Part shown: positions 10,304 through 18,030 of the stretch, one piece after another
How positions within the stretch are numbered: position 1 is the stretch's first letter
Layout: each line of letters starts with the position of its first letter
Assembly: GCA_035556135.1 (NCBI GenBank)
Contig: DATMFO010000005.1
Location: 124,001-188,000 of the forward strand
Source: ZC4RG30 sp035556135
GTDB taxonomy: Bacteria > Pseudomonadota > Gammaproteobacteria > Steroidobacterales > Steroidobacteraceae
DNA length: 64,000 nucleotides
Reading direction: 5' to 3'
Position numbers and translations under genes: made by a program
The notes under the pieces: model-generated
Databases searched by the model: none
Told to the model about the DNA's origin: nothing
The model's input: only the letters and a program-made list of their open reading frames with translations

Positions 10304-10722
10304 TGGACCTGAGCAACCGGACCATCGCCTTCATCATGGTGGGCGTGGGGGCGCTGCTACTGTTCCGCATCATCTCGCGCTGGCGCGGGTTCTCCTTCCG
10401 CAAGCAGGAGATCGACTGGGACCAGCATTTCATCCAGGGCTTGCGCAAGGCTGGAGTGGATACCTTTGCCGAGCAGACGGTGGATTTCTTCTTCACCGTG
10501 CCCACGCGCGACGGCGCCACGGGGCTGGCCAAAGCCCTGCGCGAGCAGGGCTATGAGACCGACGTGATCGAGGCGCGCGAGACCAGTGGCCAGTTCAGCG
10601 TGCATGGCTGCCGCCGCATGCGGCTGATCGTGCCGGAGATGCAGCAGCTCACCGTGCACCTGACGCAGCTCGCCGCGGCGCACGGCGGCCAGTACGACAA
10701 CTGGGCGGTGGTGACGAAGTAG
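10303..10722 (+). CDS. Membrane-anchored RraB-like (RNase E inhibitor domain) protein
   Basis: 139 aa. Residues about 8-24 form one hydrophobic transmembrane segment (AFIMVGVGALLLFRII), followed by a cytoplasmic domain of the RraB/ribonuclease E regulator type: the VDFFFTVPTRDGATGLAKAL stretch, a GYETDVIEA strand and the closing GGQYDNWAVVTK. RraB proteins bind RNase E and modulate its mRNA targets; the N-terminal anchor is unlike E. coli RraB. The gene is translationally coupled (TGATG) to the decarboxylase and Sua5 genes. An RNase E role is inferred from the fold only. Confidence 0.7.
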   Translation: MDLSNRTIAFIMVGVGALLLFRIISRWRGFSFRKQEIDWDQHFIQGLRKAGVDTFAEQTVDFFFTVPTRDGATGLAKALREQGYETDVIEARETSGQFSVHGCRRMRLIVPEMQQLTVHLTQLAAAHGGQYDNWAVVTK

Positions 10723-10728
10723 GGGTGC

Positions 10729-10749
10729 GCACCGGCCCGGCGCCGGTGC
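10729..10749. terminator. Hairpin between convergent genes (RraB-like / gpmA)
   Basis: GCACCGGC (10729-10736) and GCCGGTGC (10742-10749) form a perfect 8-bp stem with a 5-base loop in the 34-base gap between two converging genes. No U-run follows on either strand. The position suggests a bidirectional terminator, possibly Rho-assisted. Confidence 0.45.
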
Positions 10750-10756
10750 CTGCGCT

Positions 10757-11506
10757 TCAGCGCTTTTCCGTCTGCCGCCGTACCGCCTCGGCGGCCGCGG
10801 CGATGGCAGCGGGGTCTCCCAGGTAGCGGTGGCCCGTGGGCTTCAATGCGGCATCCAGTTCATAGAGCAGCGGCACGCCCGTGGGGATGTTCAGCTCCAC
10901 GATCTCGCCCTCGGGCATGTTGTCGAGCATCTTCACCAGCGCGCGGATGCTGTTGCCGTGGGCGGCGATGAGCACGTTGCGGCCGGCGCGCAGCTTCGGC
11001 GCGATCTCCTCGTTCCACAGCGGCAGCACGCGCGCCAGGGTGTCTTTCAGCGACTCGGTGCCGGGCAGCAGCGCGGGATCGAGGTCGGCATAACGGGGGT
11101 CATGCTTCGGGTGGCGCTCGTCAGCGGGGTCGAGCGGCGGCGGCGGGATGTCGTAGCTGCGGCGCCAGATCTTCACCTGCGCCTCGCCATGCTTTTCCAC
11201 GGTCTGCGCCTTGTCGAGCCCCTGCAGGGCGCCGTAGTGGCGCTCGTTGAGGCGCCAGCTCTTTTCAACCGGCAGCCACATGCGGTCCATCTCGTCGAGG
11301 GCGATCCACAGCGTGCGGATGGCGCGCTTCAGCGTGGAGGTGTAGCAAAAGTCGAAGCGGATGCCGGTGGCCTTCAGCTCGCGCCCGGCCTGGCGTGCCT
11401 CGGCGCGACCCTGCTCGGTGAGGTCGACGTCGGTCCAGCCGGTGAACAGGTTGGCGACATTCCATTCGCTCTGGCCGTGGCGCAGCAGCACGAGTTTGCC
11501 GGACAT
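10757..11506 (-). CDS. gpmA: 2,3-bisphosphoglycerate-dependent phosphoglycerate mutase
   Basis: Interconverts 3- and 2-phosphoglycerate in glycolysis/gluconeogenesis through a phosphohistidine. 249 aa from the ATG at 11506, almost exactly the E. coli GpmA length. Catalytic RHG with His10 (LVLLRHGQSEWN), FTGWTDVDLTEQG, WRLNERHYGALQGL, the substrate region PPPPLDPADERHP, and the second catalytic His in LIAAHGNSIRAL. The frame is open further upstream but lacks family similarity. A GGAG lies 8 bases before the ATG. Confidence 0.95.
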   Translation of the reverse strand: MSGKLVLLRHGQSEWNVANLFTGWTDVDLTEQGRAEARQAGRELKATGIRFDFCYTSTLKRAIRTLWIALDEMDRMWLPVEKSWRLNERHYGALQGLDKAQTVEKHGEAQVKIWRRSYDIPPPPLDPADERHPKHDPRYADLDPALLPGTESLKDTLARVLPLWNEEIAPKLRAGRNVLIAAHGNSIRALVKMLDNMPEGEIVELNIPTGVPLLYELDAALKPTGHRYLGDPAAIAAAAEAVRRQTEKR

Positions 11507-11564
11507 CAGGCGGGCTCCGTATGCTTGTTCAGGTGCGGCGAGATTACCAAACCGGCCGGTGCAC

Positions 11565-11792
11565 ATGAGCCGGATCATCGAACTGAAGGTGAAGCCCAAC
11601 GCACGGGTGAGCAGGCTCACCCGCAGCGAGGATGGCACCTGGCTGGCGCAGCTGAAATCCCCGCCGGTGGACGGGCGGGCGAATGCGGAGCTGATCGCAC
11701 TGGTGGCGGAGGAATTCGGCGTGCGGCGGGCGCAGGTGAGCATCCGCACCGGGGCGGGCGGGCGGCGCAAGCTGGTGCACATCGCGGAGTGA
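11565..11792 (+). CDS. yggU: DUF167/YggU family protein
   Basis: 75 aa from the ATG at 11565. It has the family motifs: LKVKPNARVSRL, LKSPPVDGRANAELI and IRTGAGGRRKLVHI. The family is widespread and of unknown biochemical role, probably a small alpha/beta cytoplasmic protein. The gene diverges from gpmA across 58 bases and converges on yjdM. The upstream extension of this frame runs antisense through gpmA and is not coding. Confidence 0.82.
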   Translation: MSRIIELKVKPNARVSRLTRSEDGTWLAQLKSPPVDGRANAELIALVAEEFGVRRAQVSIRTGAGGRRKLVHIAE

Positions 11793-11798
11793 GCGCGG

Positions 11799-11837
11799 GG
11801 CGGCCAAGGCCGCCAGGGCCGCGGGCCGGTTCCGGCC
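11799..11837. terminator. Two hairpins between yggU and yjdM stops
   Basis: GGCGGCC-AA-GGCCGCC (11799-11814) and GGCCGG-TT-CCGGCC (11824-11837) are perfect inverted repeats in the 53-base gap between convergent genes. Neither is followed by a U-run. Their position fits bidirectional transcription stop or mRNA 3'-end protection. Confidence 0.4.
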
Positions 11838-11845
11838 GGCGTGGA

Positions 11846-12193
11846 TCAGGCCTTCTTCACATACATCGACTTCAGGCCCATCTGGCCGATGCCGTCGATG
11901 CGGCAGTCGATGTCGTGGTCGCCGTCCACCAGGCGGATGTTCTTCACCCGGGTGCCCACCTTCACCACGGAGGAGGAGCCCTTCACCTTCAGGTCCTTGA
12001 TCACGGTGACGGTATCGCCGTCCTTCAGTTCGTTGCCGACGGCGTCGCGCACCACGCGGGTTTCGGGCTCCTGCCCGGCGGCCGCTTCTCCGGCTGCGGG
12101 CCATTCGTGCGCGCACTCGGGGCAGACCAGGTTGGCGCCATCCTCATAGGTGTACGTGGATTGGCACTTCGGACAGGGTGGCAGCGTGCTCAG
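11846..12193 (-). CDS. yjdM: PhnA/YjdM family zinc-ribbon protein, probable CTG start
   Basis: About 115 aa. An N-terminal zinc ribbon (CPKC near residue 7 and CPEC near residue 24) is followed by the PhnA SH3-like domain (VRDAVGNELKDGDTVTVIKD, ending GLKSMYVKKA). The family was once called phosphonoacetate hydrolase, but its true role is unsettled. Similarity starts at the CTG codon 12193-12191 (reading L/M-STLPPCPKC). There is no ATG/GTG/TTG at this spot, and GGAGGA sits 6-7 bases upstream of the CTG. The nearest upstream in-frame ATG is at 12235 and would add 14 residues without that spacing. Confidence 0.78.
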   Translation of the reverse strand: MSTLPPCPKCQSTYTYEDGANLVCPECAHEWPAAGEAAAGQEPETRVVRDAVGNELKDGDTVTVIKDLKVKGSSSVVKVGTRVKNIRLVDGDHDIDCRIDGIGQMGLKSMYVKKA

Positions 12194-12266
12194 GGCGGTT
12201 CCTCCAGCTTTCCCGGCAGCGGGCCGGGGGCGCATGATACTGCCGCGGGGGAAGCCGCCGGGGATT

Positions 12267-13502
12267 TCAGTCAGGCTGCTGCAGGTCGGCGATGACCGCA
12301 GCCAGGAAGCGCACCGCCTCTCCGCCGGTGACGCAGCGATGGTCGAAGGTGAGCGACAGCGGAATGCGCCGGTGCACCTCCACGCTGTCTTCGACGGCCA
12401 CCACGTCGCGCGAGATGCGGCCGGCGCCGAGGATGGCCACCGCCGGCGGCACCACCACGGGTGTGGCATAACGGCCGGCCATCACGCCGAAGTTCGACAG
12501 CATGATGGTGAAGTCCTTGAGGTCCGCCGCCGGCAGGCTGCGGTCGCGCGCGCCGGCCTTCAGGCGGTTCACCTCGCCGCGCAGCGCCGCTGCATCGCGC
12601 GCGGCGGCATCGCGGATCACCGGCACCAGCAACCCTTCCGGGGTATCGACAGCGATGCCCACGTGGATGTGCTGGAACACGCGCCGGCCCTGCGCGCCGC
12701 CATCGAACCAGGCATTGAGTCCCGGCTCGGCGCGACAGCCCGCGGTGATGGCGCGCAGCAGGCGCACGGTGTAGTCGCTGCCCTGCCGCCAGCCCTCGAT
12801 GTCCGCATCGTCGAACACCGTGCATTCCATCACGCTGTCGCGCGCCAGGGTCATGCTCTGCGCCATGGCGCGGCGCAGGCTGCGCAGCACTTCCAGCTCG
12901 CCGGTGCTGGCGATGTCGCCGTTGGTGGTGGCCGGGCGCAGTGCGCTGGTGGAGTGCGCGAGATGCGGTGCGGGAGTGATGGTGGCGGGCTGTGCGGCGA
13001 GCACGTCGTCGAGCGTCACGAGGCCGGCTGCGCCGCTGCCCTGCAAGGCGTCGACGTCGATGCCCAGGCGACGCGCCAGCTCGCGCGCGGCGGGCACCAC
13101 GCGGCTGCGGCGGTGGCTGGAGACGGCGCGGCCGCCGGACAGTGTCTGGCTGGCCATCACCTCGCCAGTCTCGGGCATGTGACCCACCACCCCGCCGCGG
13201 GCCAGGGTAGCAGCGTCGGCAGTGGAATCCGATGCAGCGGCTGCGCCGCCGGTTTCATCGGCTTCGGACTCGCCCTGGAAATCCACCAGCGGTGCACCAG
13301 TGGCAATCGTGTCGCCGGGACGGCCATGCAGCGCGGTGATGATGCCGGCCCAGGGTGCGGGCACTTCCACCACGGCCTTGGCGGTTTCCATGGCCACCAT
13401 GGGCTGGTCCACGGCCACGGTGTCGCCCACGGCCACGTGCCAGCGGACGATCTCTGCTTCCTGCAATCCTTCACCCAGGTCGGGCAGGTTGAATCTGCGC
13501 AT
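12267..13502 (-). CDS. 2-oxoacid dehydrogenase complex E2 (dihydrolipoamide acyltransferase)
   Basis: Core acyltransferase of a pyruvate or branched-chain 2-oxoacid dehydrogenase complex. 411 aa: one lipoyl domain (1-76; lipoyl-lysine in METAKAVVEV), an Ala/Ser linker, a peripheral-subunit-binding domain (about 130-165; VPAARELARRLGIDVDAL), and the catalytic domain. The C-terminal active-site motif, HxxxDG in most E2s, reads HRCVTG here, with Thr in place of Asp. The gene follows the E1-beta gene by 5 bases; no E3 (lipoamide dehydrogenase) gene is in the operon. Confidence 0.88.
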   Translation of the reverse strand: MRRFNLPDLGEGLQEAEIVRWHVAVGDTVAVDQPMVAMETAKAVVEVPAPWAGIITALHGRPGDTIATGAPLVDFQGESEADETGGAAAASDSTADAATLARGGVVGHMPETGEVMASQTLSGGRAVSSHRRSRVVPAARELARRLGIDVDALQGSGAAGLVTLDDVLAAQPATITPAPHLAHSTSALRPATTNGDIASTGELEVLRSLRRAMAQSMTLARDSVMECTVFDDADIEGWRQGSDYTVRLLRAITAGCRAEPGLNAWFDGGAQGRRVFQHIHVGIAVDTPEGLLVPVIRDAAARDAAALRGEVNRLKAGARDRSLPAADLKDFTIMLSNFGVMAGRYATPVVVPPAVAILGAGRISRDVVAVEDSVEVHRRIPLSLTFDHRCVTGGEAVRFLAAVIADLQQPD

Positions 13503-13507
13503 GCGGC

Positions 13508-14485
13508 TCAGGCCTGCAAAGTGTCGCGCACGGCGTCGGCAATGCGCTCGACGCTGGGGATGTAGGCGCGTTCCATGGCGAAGTAGGGCATGACGGTATC
13601 GTAGCCGGTCACGCGCTGCACCGGGGCGAGCAGGTCATACAGGGCCTGCTCGGCGACGGTGGCGGCGATCTCGGCGCCCAGGCCGGCATTGCGTGCCGCC
13701 TCGTGCACGATCACCAGCCGGCCGGTGTGCGACACGGATTCGAGGATGGTGTCGTGGTCGATGGGCGAGAGGGAAGTGAGATCGATGATCTCGCAGCCCA
13801 CGCCCTCCTGCGCCAGCAGTTCGGCCGCCTGGCGCGTCTCGTGGATCATCGCGCCCCAGGTGACCAGTGTGACGTCATCGCCCTCGCGCACCACCTCGGC
13901 ACGATCCAGCGGCAGGGCAACGCCGTCGTCGACGACGTCCTGCTTGTTCATGCGGTAGAGGCGCGTCGGCTCGAGGAAGATCACTGGATCCGGATCGCGG
14001 ATCGCCGCCAGCAGCAGCCCGTAGGCGCGCGCCGGCGTGGTGGGACACACCACGCGCAGGCCGGCGTGATGGCAGAGCAGGACTTCCAGGCTCTCGGAGT
14101 GGTGTTCGGGTGCGTGGATGCCGCCGCCATGGGGCATGCGGATCACCACCGGGCAGGTCAGGCGCCCGCGCGTGCGGTTGCGCAGGCGCGCCATGTGGTT
14201 GGCGATCTGGTCCAGCGCGGGATAGACGAAGCCCATGAACTGGATTTCGGCCACGGGCTTCAGGCCCTGCGAAGCCATGCCGATGGACATGCCGGCGATC
14301 ACGCCCTCGGCCAGCGGCGTGTCCTGCACGCGCAGCGGGCCGAACCTTTCCTGCAGGCCCACCGTGGCGCGGAACACGCCGCCATTCACGCCCACGTCCT
14401 CACCGAGCACGACCACGTCCGGGTCGTCCGCCAGGGCGCGGCCCAGCGCGAGGTTGACGCTTTCGACCAGTGTTACACGGGGCAT
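13508..14485 (-). CDS. 2-oxoacid dehydrogenase E1 component, beta subunit
   Basis: 325 aa from the ATG at 14485; the open frame upstream overlaps E1-alpha and is not homologous. It carries the transketolase-like pyrimidine-binding domain (VLGEDVGVNGGVF, DTPLAEGVIAGMSIGMA, HGGGIHAPEHHSES) and the C-terminal transketolase domain. Partners with E1-alpha to decarboxylate a 2-oxoacid on thiamine diphosphate and load the E2 lipoyl group. Substrate (pyruvate or branched-chain oxoacid) is not decidable from sequence alone. Sixteen bases separate it from the E1-alpha stop. Confidence 0.9.
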   Translation of the reverse strand: MPRVTLVESVNLALGRALADDPDVVVLGEDVGVNGGVFRATVGLQERFGPLRVQDTPLAEGVIAGMSIGMASQGLKPVAEIQFMGFVYPALDQIANHMARLRNRTRGRLTCPVVIRMPHGGGIHAPEHHSESLEVLLCHHAGLRVVCPTTPARAYGLLLAAIRDPDPVIFLEPTRLYRMNKQDVVDDGVALPLDRAEVVREGDDVTLVTWGAMIHETRQAAELLAQEGVGCEIIDLTSLSPIDHDTILESVSHTGRLVIVHEAARNAGLGAEIAATVAEQALYDLLAPVQRVTGYDTVMPYFAMERAYIPSVERIADAVRDTLQA

Positions 14486-14501
14486 GGGAGCGGGCGATTC
14501 C

Positions 14502-15611
14502 TCAGTGCCCGCCGCGCGCGCCGTAGCGGCGGGCGGTTTCGCGCTGCACGTCCAGGCCGGCGGGCGGGTGCGCGAACAGGTGTTCGAACATGTGATCGGT
14601 ATCCACGGGCGTGCGGTTCTGGTAGCCGTGCACCGCTTCATCGATGCGGGTCGCGCACTCGGCGCGCAACGCCGTCTCGGCGGCTTCATCCCACCAGCCC
14701 TTGTCCTCGATGTAGCGGCGGGTGCGCAGCAGTGGTTCGACCTTCCAGGCCGCATCGAGCTCGGCGGCGGGGCGGTAGCGGCTGGCATCGTCGGCGGTGG
14801 TGTGGTCGCTGAGGCGGTAGGTGACCGCCTCCACCACGGTGGGTCCCTCGCCGCGGCGCGCACGCGCCAGCGCCTCTTCCATCACCTGGCGCACGCCGAT
14901 GACGTCATTGCCGTCCACCTGCACGCCGGGCACGCCGTTGCCCAGGCCCTTCTGCGCGAAGGTGCGTGCGGCGGTCTGCGCCGCGGCGGGCACGGAGATG
15001 GCCCAGCCATTGTTCACGACCACGAACACCGCAGGCAGCTGCTGCGCGCCGGCGAGGTTCACGGCCTCGTGGAAGGCGCCCTGCGAGGTGCCGCCATCGC
15101 CGATGTAGGCCACCGCGCAGCGCGGCTGGCGGCGGATGCGGAAGGCCATGGCCACGCCGGCGGCGTGAGGCGTCTGCGAGCCGATGGGCACGCACCAGGG
15201 GAAATCCCCGCGCGGGCCGGCGAAGTTGGTGCCGCGCTCATCGCCTGCCCAGTAGGTGAGGATCTCGGTGAGCGTGACGCCGCGCCAGAGCTGCGTGCCG
15301 TATTCCCGGTAGACGGGGCAGAGCACGTCTTCGGCGAGCATGGCCGCACCGACTCCCACGTGCGTGGCCTCGTGCCCGGTGCAGGGCGCATAGGTGCCCA
15401 GCTTGCCGGTGCGCTGCAGGTTGATGGCCTTGGCGTCGAACAGCCGGCACAACACCATCATGCGGTACATGGCCAGCATCTGTTCGCGGTCGGCGGCAAA
15501 GGCAGGCAGGCTTGCTGTGGCCTGGCCTTCTGGATCGAGCAGCTGCTCGTAGCCGATCGCAAACTCGGCGACAGTCTTCAACGCGTGAAGCTCCCTGTTC
15601 GGACCGGACAT
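14502..15611 (-). CDS. pdhA: 2-oxoacid dehydrogenase E1 component, alpha subunit
   Basis: ThDP-binding subunit of the E1 decarboxylase, 369 aa. The thiamine diphosphate motif GDG...NN spans GDGGTSQGAFHEAVNLAG to VVVNN; other markers are YREYGTQLWRG, IGSQTPHAAG and the loop YRLSDHTTADDASRYR, common to PDH and BCKDH E1-alpha. First gene of the alpha-beta-E2 operon, 27 bases downstream of zapE. The symbol follows usual practice for this family, but a branched-chain role is equally possible. Confidence 0.87.
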   Translation of the reverse strand: MSGPNRELHALKTVAEFAIGYEQLLDPEGQATASLPAFAADREQMLAMYRMMVLCRLFDAKAINLQRTGKLGTYAPCTGHEATHVGVGAAMLAEDVLCPVYREYGTQLWRGVTLTEILTYWAGDERGTNFAGPRGDFPWCVPIGSQTPHAAGVAMAFRIRRQPRCAVAYIGDGGTSQGAFHEAVNLAGAQQLPAVFVVVNNGWAISVPAAAQTAARTFAQKGLGNGVPGVQVDGNDVIGVRQVMEEALARARRGEGPTVVEAVTYRLSDHTTADDASRYRPAAELDAAWKVEPLLRTRRYIEDKGWWDEAAETALRAECATRIDEAVHGYQNRTPVDTDHMFEHLFAHPPAGLDVQRETARRYGARGGH

Positions 15612-15638
15612 GCGGCCCGGCGCGTAAAAGTAACCGAT

Positions 15639-16712
15639 TCAGCCTGCCTTGCGCATCTCGACCAGGCGGCTGGCGGTCCGCTCGAAGGGCCCTTTCAGGC
15701 GCTCGCCCCGGTAAAGCGCTGCAGGCTCCGCCGCGGCGTCGACCACCAGCTTCACGCGCTGGTCGTACAGCTCGTCGATCAGGGCGATGAAGCGCCGCGC
15801 GGCATCGTCATTGCCGCCGTCAAACACCGGCACGCCCGACAGGAACAGCGTGTGCAGCTGGCGCGCCAGCGCGATGTAGTCATCCGCCGAGCGCGGGCCC
15901 TCGCACAGCACGTCAAAGGCAAACCAGGCCATGCCGGCGGCATGGGCGCGCGTGGCGATGGGGCGGTCCTCCACCAGCAGGCTGCCGCCGGTTGCGACGG
16001 CCGGCTTGCCGGCCAGCCGCTCGAACAGCGACAGCATGCGCGCTGGCGTTGCGGAATCATCGCTGCTGAACCAGGTCTGCGCCTCATCCAGCTGGCGCAT
16101 GCGGAAGTCGTCACCGCTGCCCATCTGCAGCACGTCGAGCATGCGCGTGAGCAGGGCGATCGCCGGCAGGAAACGCTCGCGCTGCAGGCCGCCCTCATAC
16201 AGCCGCTGCGGCGGCGTGTTGCTGGTCAGCACCAGCACCACGCCGCGCCGGAGCAGGCCATCGAGCACGCCATGCAGGATCATCGCATCACCGATGTCAT
16301 GGACCATGAACTCATCCACGCACCACACGCGCGCGCCGCGCGCCAGGTGGGAGGCCACGTGGTCCAGCGGTCGCTCGCTGCCGGCCAGGCCGCGGCGCAG
16401 GGCGTGGACTTCGCGCATGAAGTGCTGGAAGTGCAGGCGGCGGCAATCGCGTGCGCGATGCGTGGCGAAGAGGTCCATCAGCCAGGTCTTGCCGCGTCCC
16501 ACGCTGCCCCAGAGGTAGATTCCGCGGCAGGTCTGCGGATAGGTCTGGCGGCCGCGCAGCAAGCCGAGCTGCAGGCGCCAGCGGGCCGGTGGCGGCGTCG
16601 CGTCCAGGCACTGGTCGAGCGCGTCCAGGCGCTGCGCCACCGCGTGCTGCGCCGGGTCCGTGACGCGCGCGTCCTCGCGCAGCGCCTGCTCGTAGCGGTC
16701 CAGCAGCCGCAT
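15639..16712 (-). CDS. zapE: Cell division protein ZapE (AFG1-like ATPase)
   Basis: P-loop ATPase of the AFG1/LACE1 family; in E. coli ZapE acts at the Z-ring during late constriction and under stress. 357 aa from the ATG at 16712: Walker A GSVGRGKT at 69-76 within YLWGSVGRGKTWLMDLF, Walker B CVDEFMVHDIGDAMIL, and sensor LTSNTPPQRLY. A start 41 codons upstream (16835) is open but overlaps rapZ and encodes a low-complexity stretch. It is 46 bases after rapZ. Confidence 0.9.
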   Translation of the reverse strand: MRLLDRYEQALREDARVTDPAQHAVAQRLDALDQCLDATPPPARWRLQLGLLRGRQTYPQTCRGIYLWGSVGRGKTWLMDLFATHRARDCRRLHFQHFMREVHALRRGLAGSERPLDHVASHLARGARVWCVDEFMVHDIGDAMILHGVLDGLLRRGVVLVLTSNTPPQRLYEGGLQRERFLPAIALLTRMLDVLQMGSGDDFRMRQLDEAQTWFSSDDSATPARMLSLFERLAGKPAVATGGSLLVEDRPIATRAHAAGMAWFAFDVLCEGPRSADDYIALARQLHTLFLSGVPVFDGGNDDAARRFIALIDELYDQRVKLVVDAAAEPAALYRGERLKGPFERTASRLVEMRKAG

Positions 16713-16758
16713 CAGCCAGCGGCTCCGGCGGCCGCTGCGTGGTCCGCTGCCGGCTTCA

Positions 16759-17658
16759 TCAGGCAGTGGCTTTGCGGACAGGCTGGGTGGTGCTGCCGTC
16801 GTCGGGAAGCCGGGTGTGGCGGATCGAAACGTCATCGTGCCGGCGCGCGAAGTCCGCGGCCAGCGCCTCGACCAGGTAGACGGAGCGATGCTGTCCGCCA
16901 GTGCAGCCCACCGCCACCGAAAGGTAGCGCCGGTTGGTGGCCAGGTATTCCGGCACGCGCGCCTCCACGAAGCGCGTGATGTCCTGCTGCAGGCGGGTCA
17001 CCGAGGCGTCTGCCGCCAGGTAACGCGCCACTTCCCGATCCCGGCCGGTAAGCGGCCGCAGGGTGGGTTCCCAGTAGGGATTGGGCAGCGAGCGCGCGTC
17101 GAACACGTAGTCGGCATCGCCCGGGATGCCGTGCTTGAACCCGAAGGACTGGAACAGCAGCGACAGGCGCTGGTGGGTGCGCCGTTCCACCCGCGCGCGC
17201 ACCATCTCGCGCAGTTCGTGGACCCCGGTGTTGGAAGTGTCGATCACGATGCTGGCAGCCTGCACGACCGGATCCAGCAGCTGACGCTCCAGCTCGATGG
17301 CCGCACGCAGCCCCTCGCCGCCGCGGCTCAGCGGATGCTTGCGGCGGGTCTCGGCATAGCGGCGCAGCAGCGCCTCGTCGGAGGCGGTGACGAACAGCAG
17401 TTCGCAGGGCAGGCCGGCGCCGCGCAGCTCGGAGAGCAGCGCGGGCACGGTGGCGATTTCCTCGGGTGTATTGCGGGCATCAAGGCCCACTGCCACACGC
17501 TGGTAGCGCGCGTCGGCGCTGCGCAGCGTGTGGGAGACGAAGGACTTCAGCAGGGCCGCCGGGATGTTGTCGACGCAGTACCAGTCAAGGTCCTCGAGCA
17601 TGTGCAACGCCACGCTCTTGCCGGATCCGGACAGTCCGCTGACCACGATCAGTCGCAT
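16759..17658 (-). CDS. rapZ: RNase adapter protein RapZ
   Basis: Nucleotide-binding protein that, in E. coli, binds small RNAs (GlmY/GlmZ) and RNase E to control GlmS, linking cell-wall precursor supply to amino-sugar status. 299 aa from the ATG at 17658: Walker A GLSGSGKS (residues 8-15), DTSNTGVHELRE, SFGFKHGIPGDADYVFD, and VGCTGGQHRSVYL in the C-terminal RNA-binding domain. It follows hpf directly; the ptsN and hprK/npr genes usually found between them are absent. Confidence 0.93.
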   Translation of the reverse strand: MRLIVVSGLSGSGKSVALHMLEDLDWYCVDNIPAALLKSFVSHTLRSADARYQRVAVGLDARNTPEEIATVPALLSELRGAGLPCELLFVTASDEALLRRYAETRRKHPLSRGGEGLRAAIELERQLLDPVVQAASIVIDTSNTGVHELREMVRARVERRTHQRLSLLFQSFGFKHGIPGDADYVFDARSLPNPYWEPTLRPLTGRDREVARYLAADASVTRLQQDITRFVEARVPEYLATNRRYLSVAVGCTGGQHRSVYLVEALAADFARRHDDVSIRHTRLPDDGSTTQPVRKATA

Positions 17659-17689
17659 GATGGATTTCCGGCAGCCCCGCGAGGCAGCG

Positions 17690-18007
17690 CTAGTGGCGGG
17701 CCGCCCGGCCCTCCGTGGCGTGGTGGTCGCGCTGCTTTTCCTTGTGCCTGAGCACGCTGCGGTCGAGCTTGTCGGCCAGCGCGTCGATGGCGCGGTACAT
17801 GTTGGTGTCGATGGCGTCGGCATGGATGTCGGTGCCGCTGCAGTGCACGGTGGCCTCGGCCTTGTGTGTGTTCTTCTCGACGGACATCACCATGTGCACG
17901 TCGATCACCCGTTCGAAGTGCCGGCGGATGCGGTCCAGCCGCTTCTCGGCGTAGGCGCGCATGGCTTCGGTGACCTCCACGTGGTGACCACTGAGATTCA
18001 ATTGCAT
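17690..18007 (-). CDS. hpf: Ribosome hibernation promoting factor (short HPF)
   Basis: Binds the 30S decoding region in stationary phase and stabilises inactive ribosomes. 105 aa, the short form without the dimerising C-terminal domain of long HPF. Typical features: MQLNLSGHHVEVTEAMRAYA at the N terminus, a VEKNTHKAEATVHC strand, and the ADAIDTNMYRAIDALADKLD helix. The ATG at 18007 is chosen because AAGGAGGT lies 6 bases upstream; an in-frame ATG at 18034 has no such site. It lies 23 bases after rpoN. Confidence 0.92.
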   Translation of the reverse strand: MQLNLSGHHVEVTEAMRAYAEKRLDRIRRHFERVIDVHMVMSVEKNTHKAEATVHCSGTDIHADAIDTNMYRAIDALADKLDRSVLRHKEKQRDHHATEGRAARH

Positions 18008-18030
18008 GACGACCTCCTTACTCACATTGC

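Noticed and set aside
14235..16979. 914-codon open frame on the plus strand
   Set aside because: Antisense to the E1-alpha/E1-beta and zapE genes, which have clear catalytic motifs; composition is low-information and no motif is visible.
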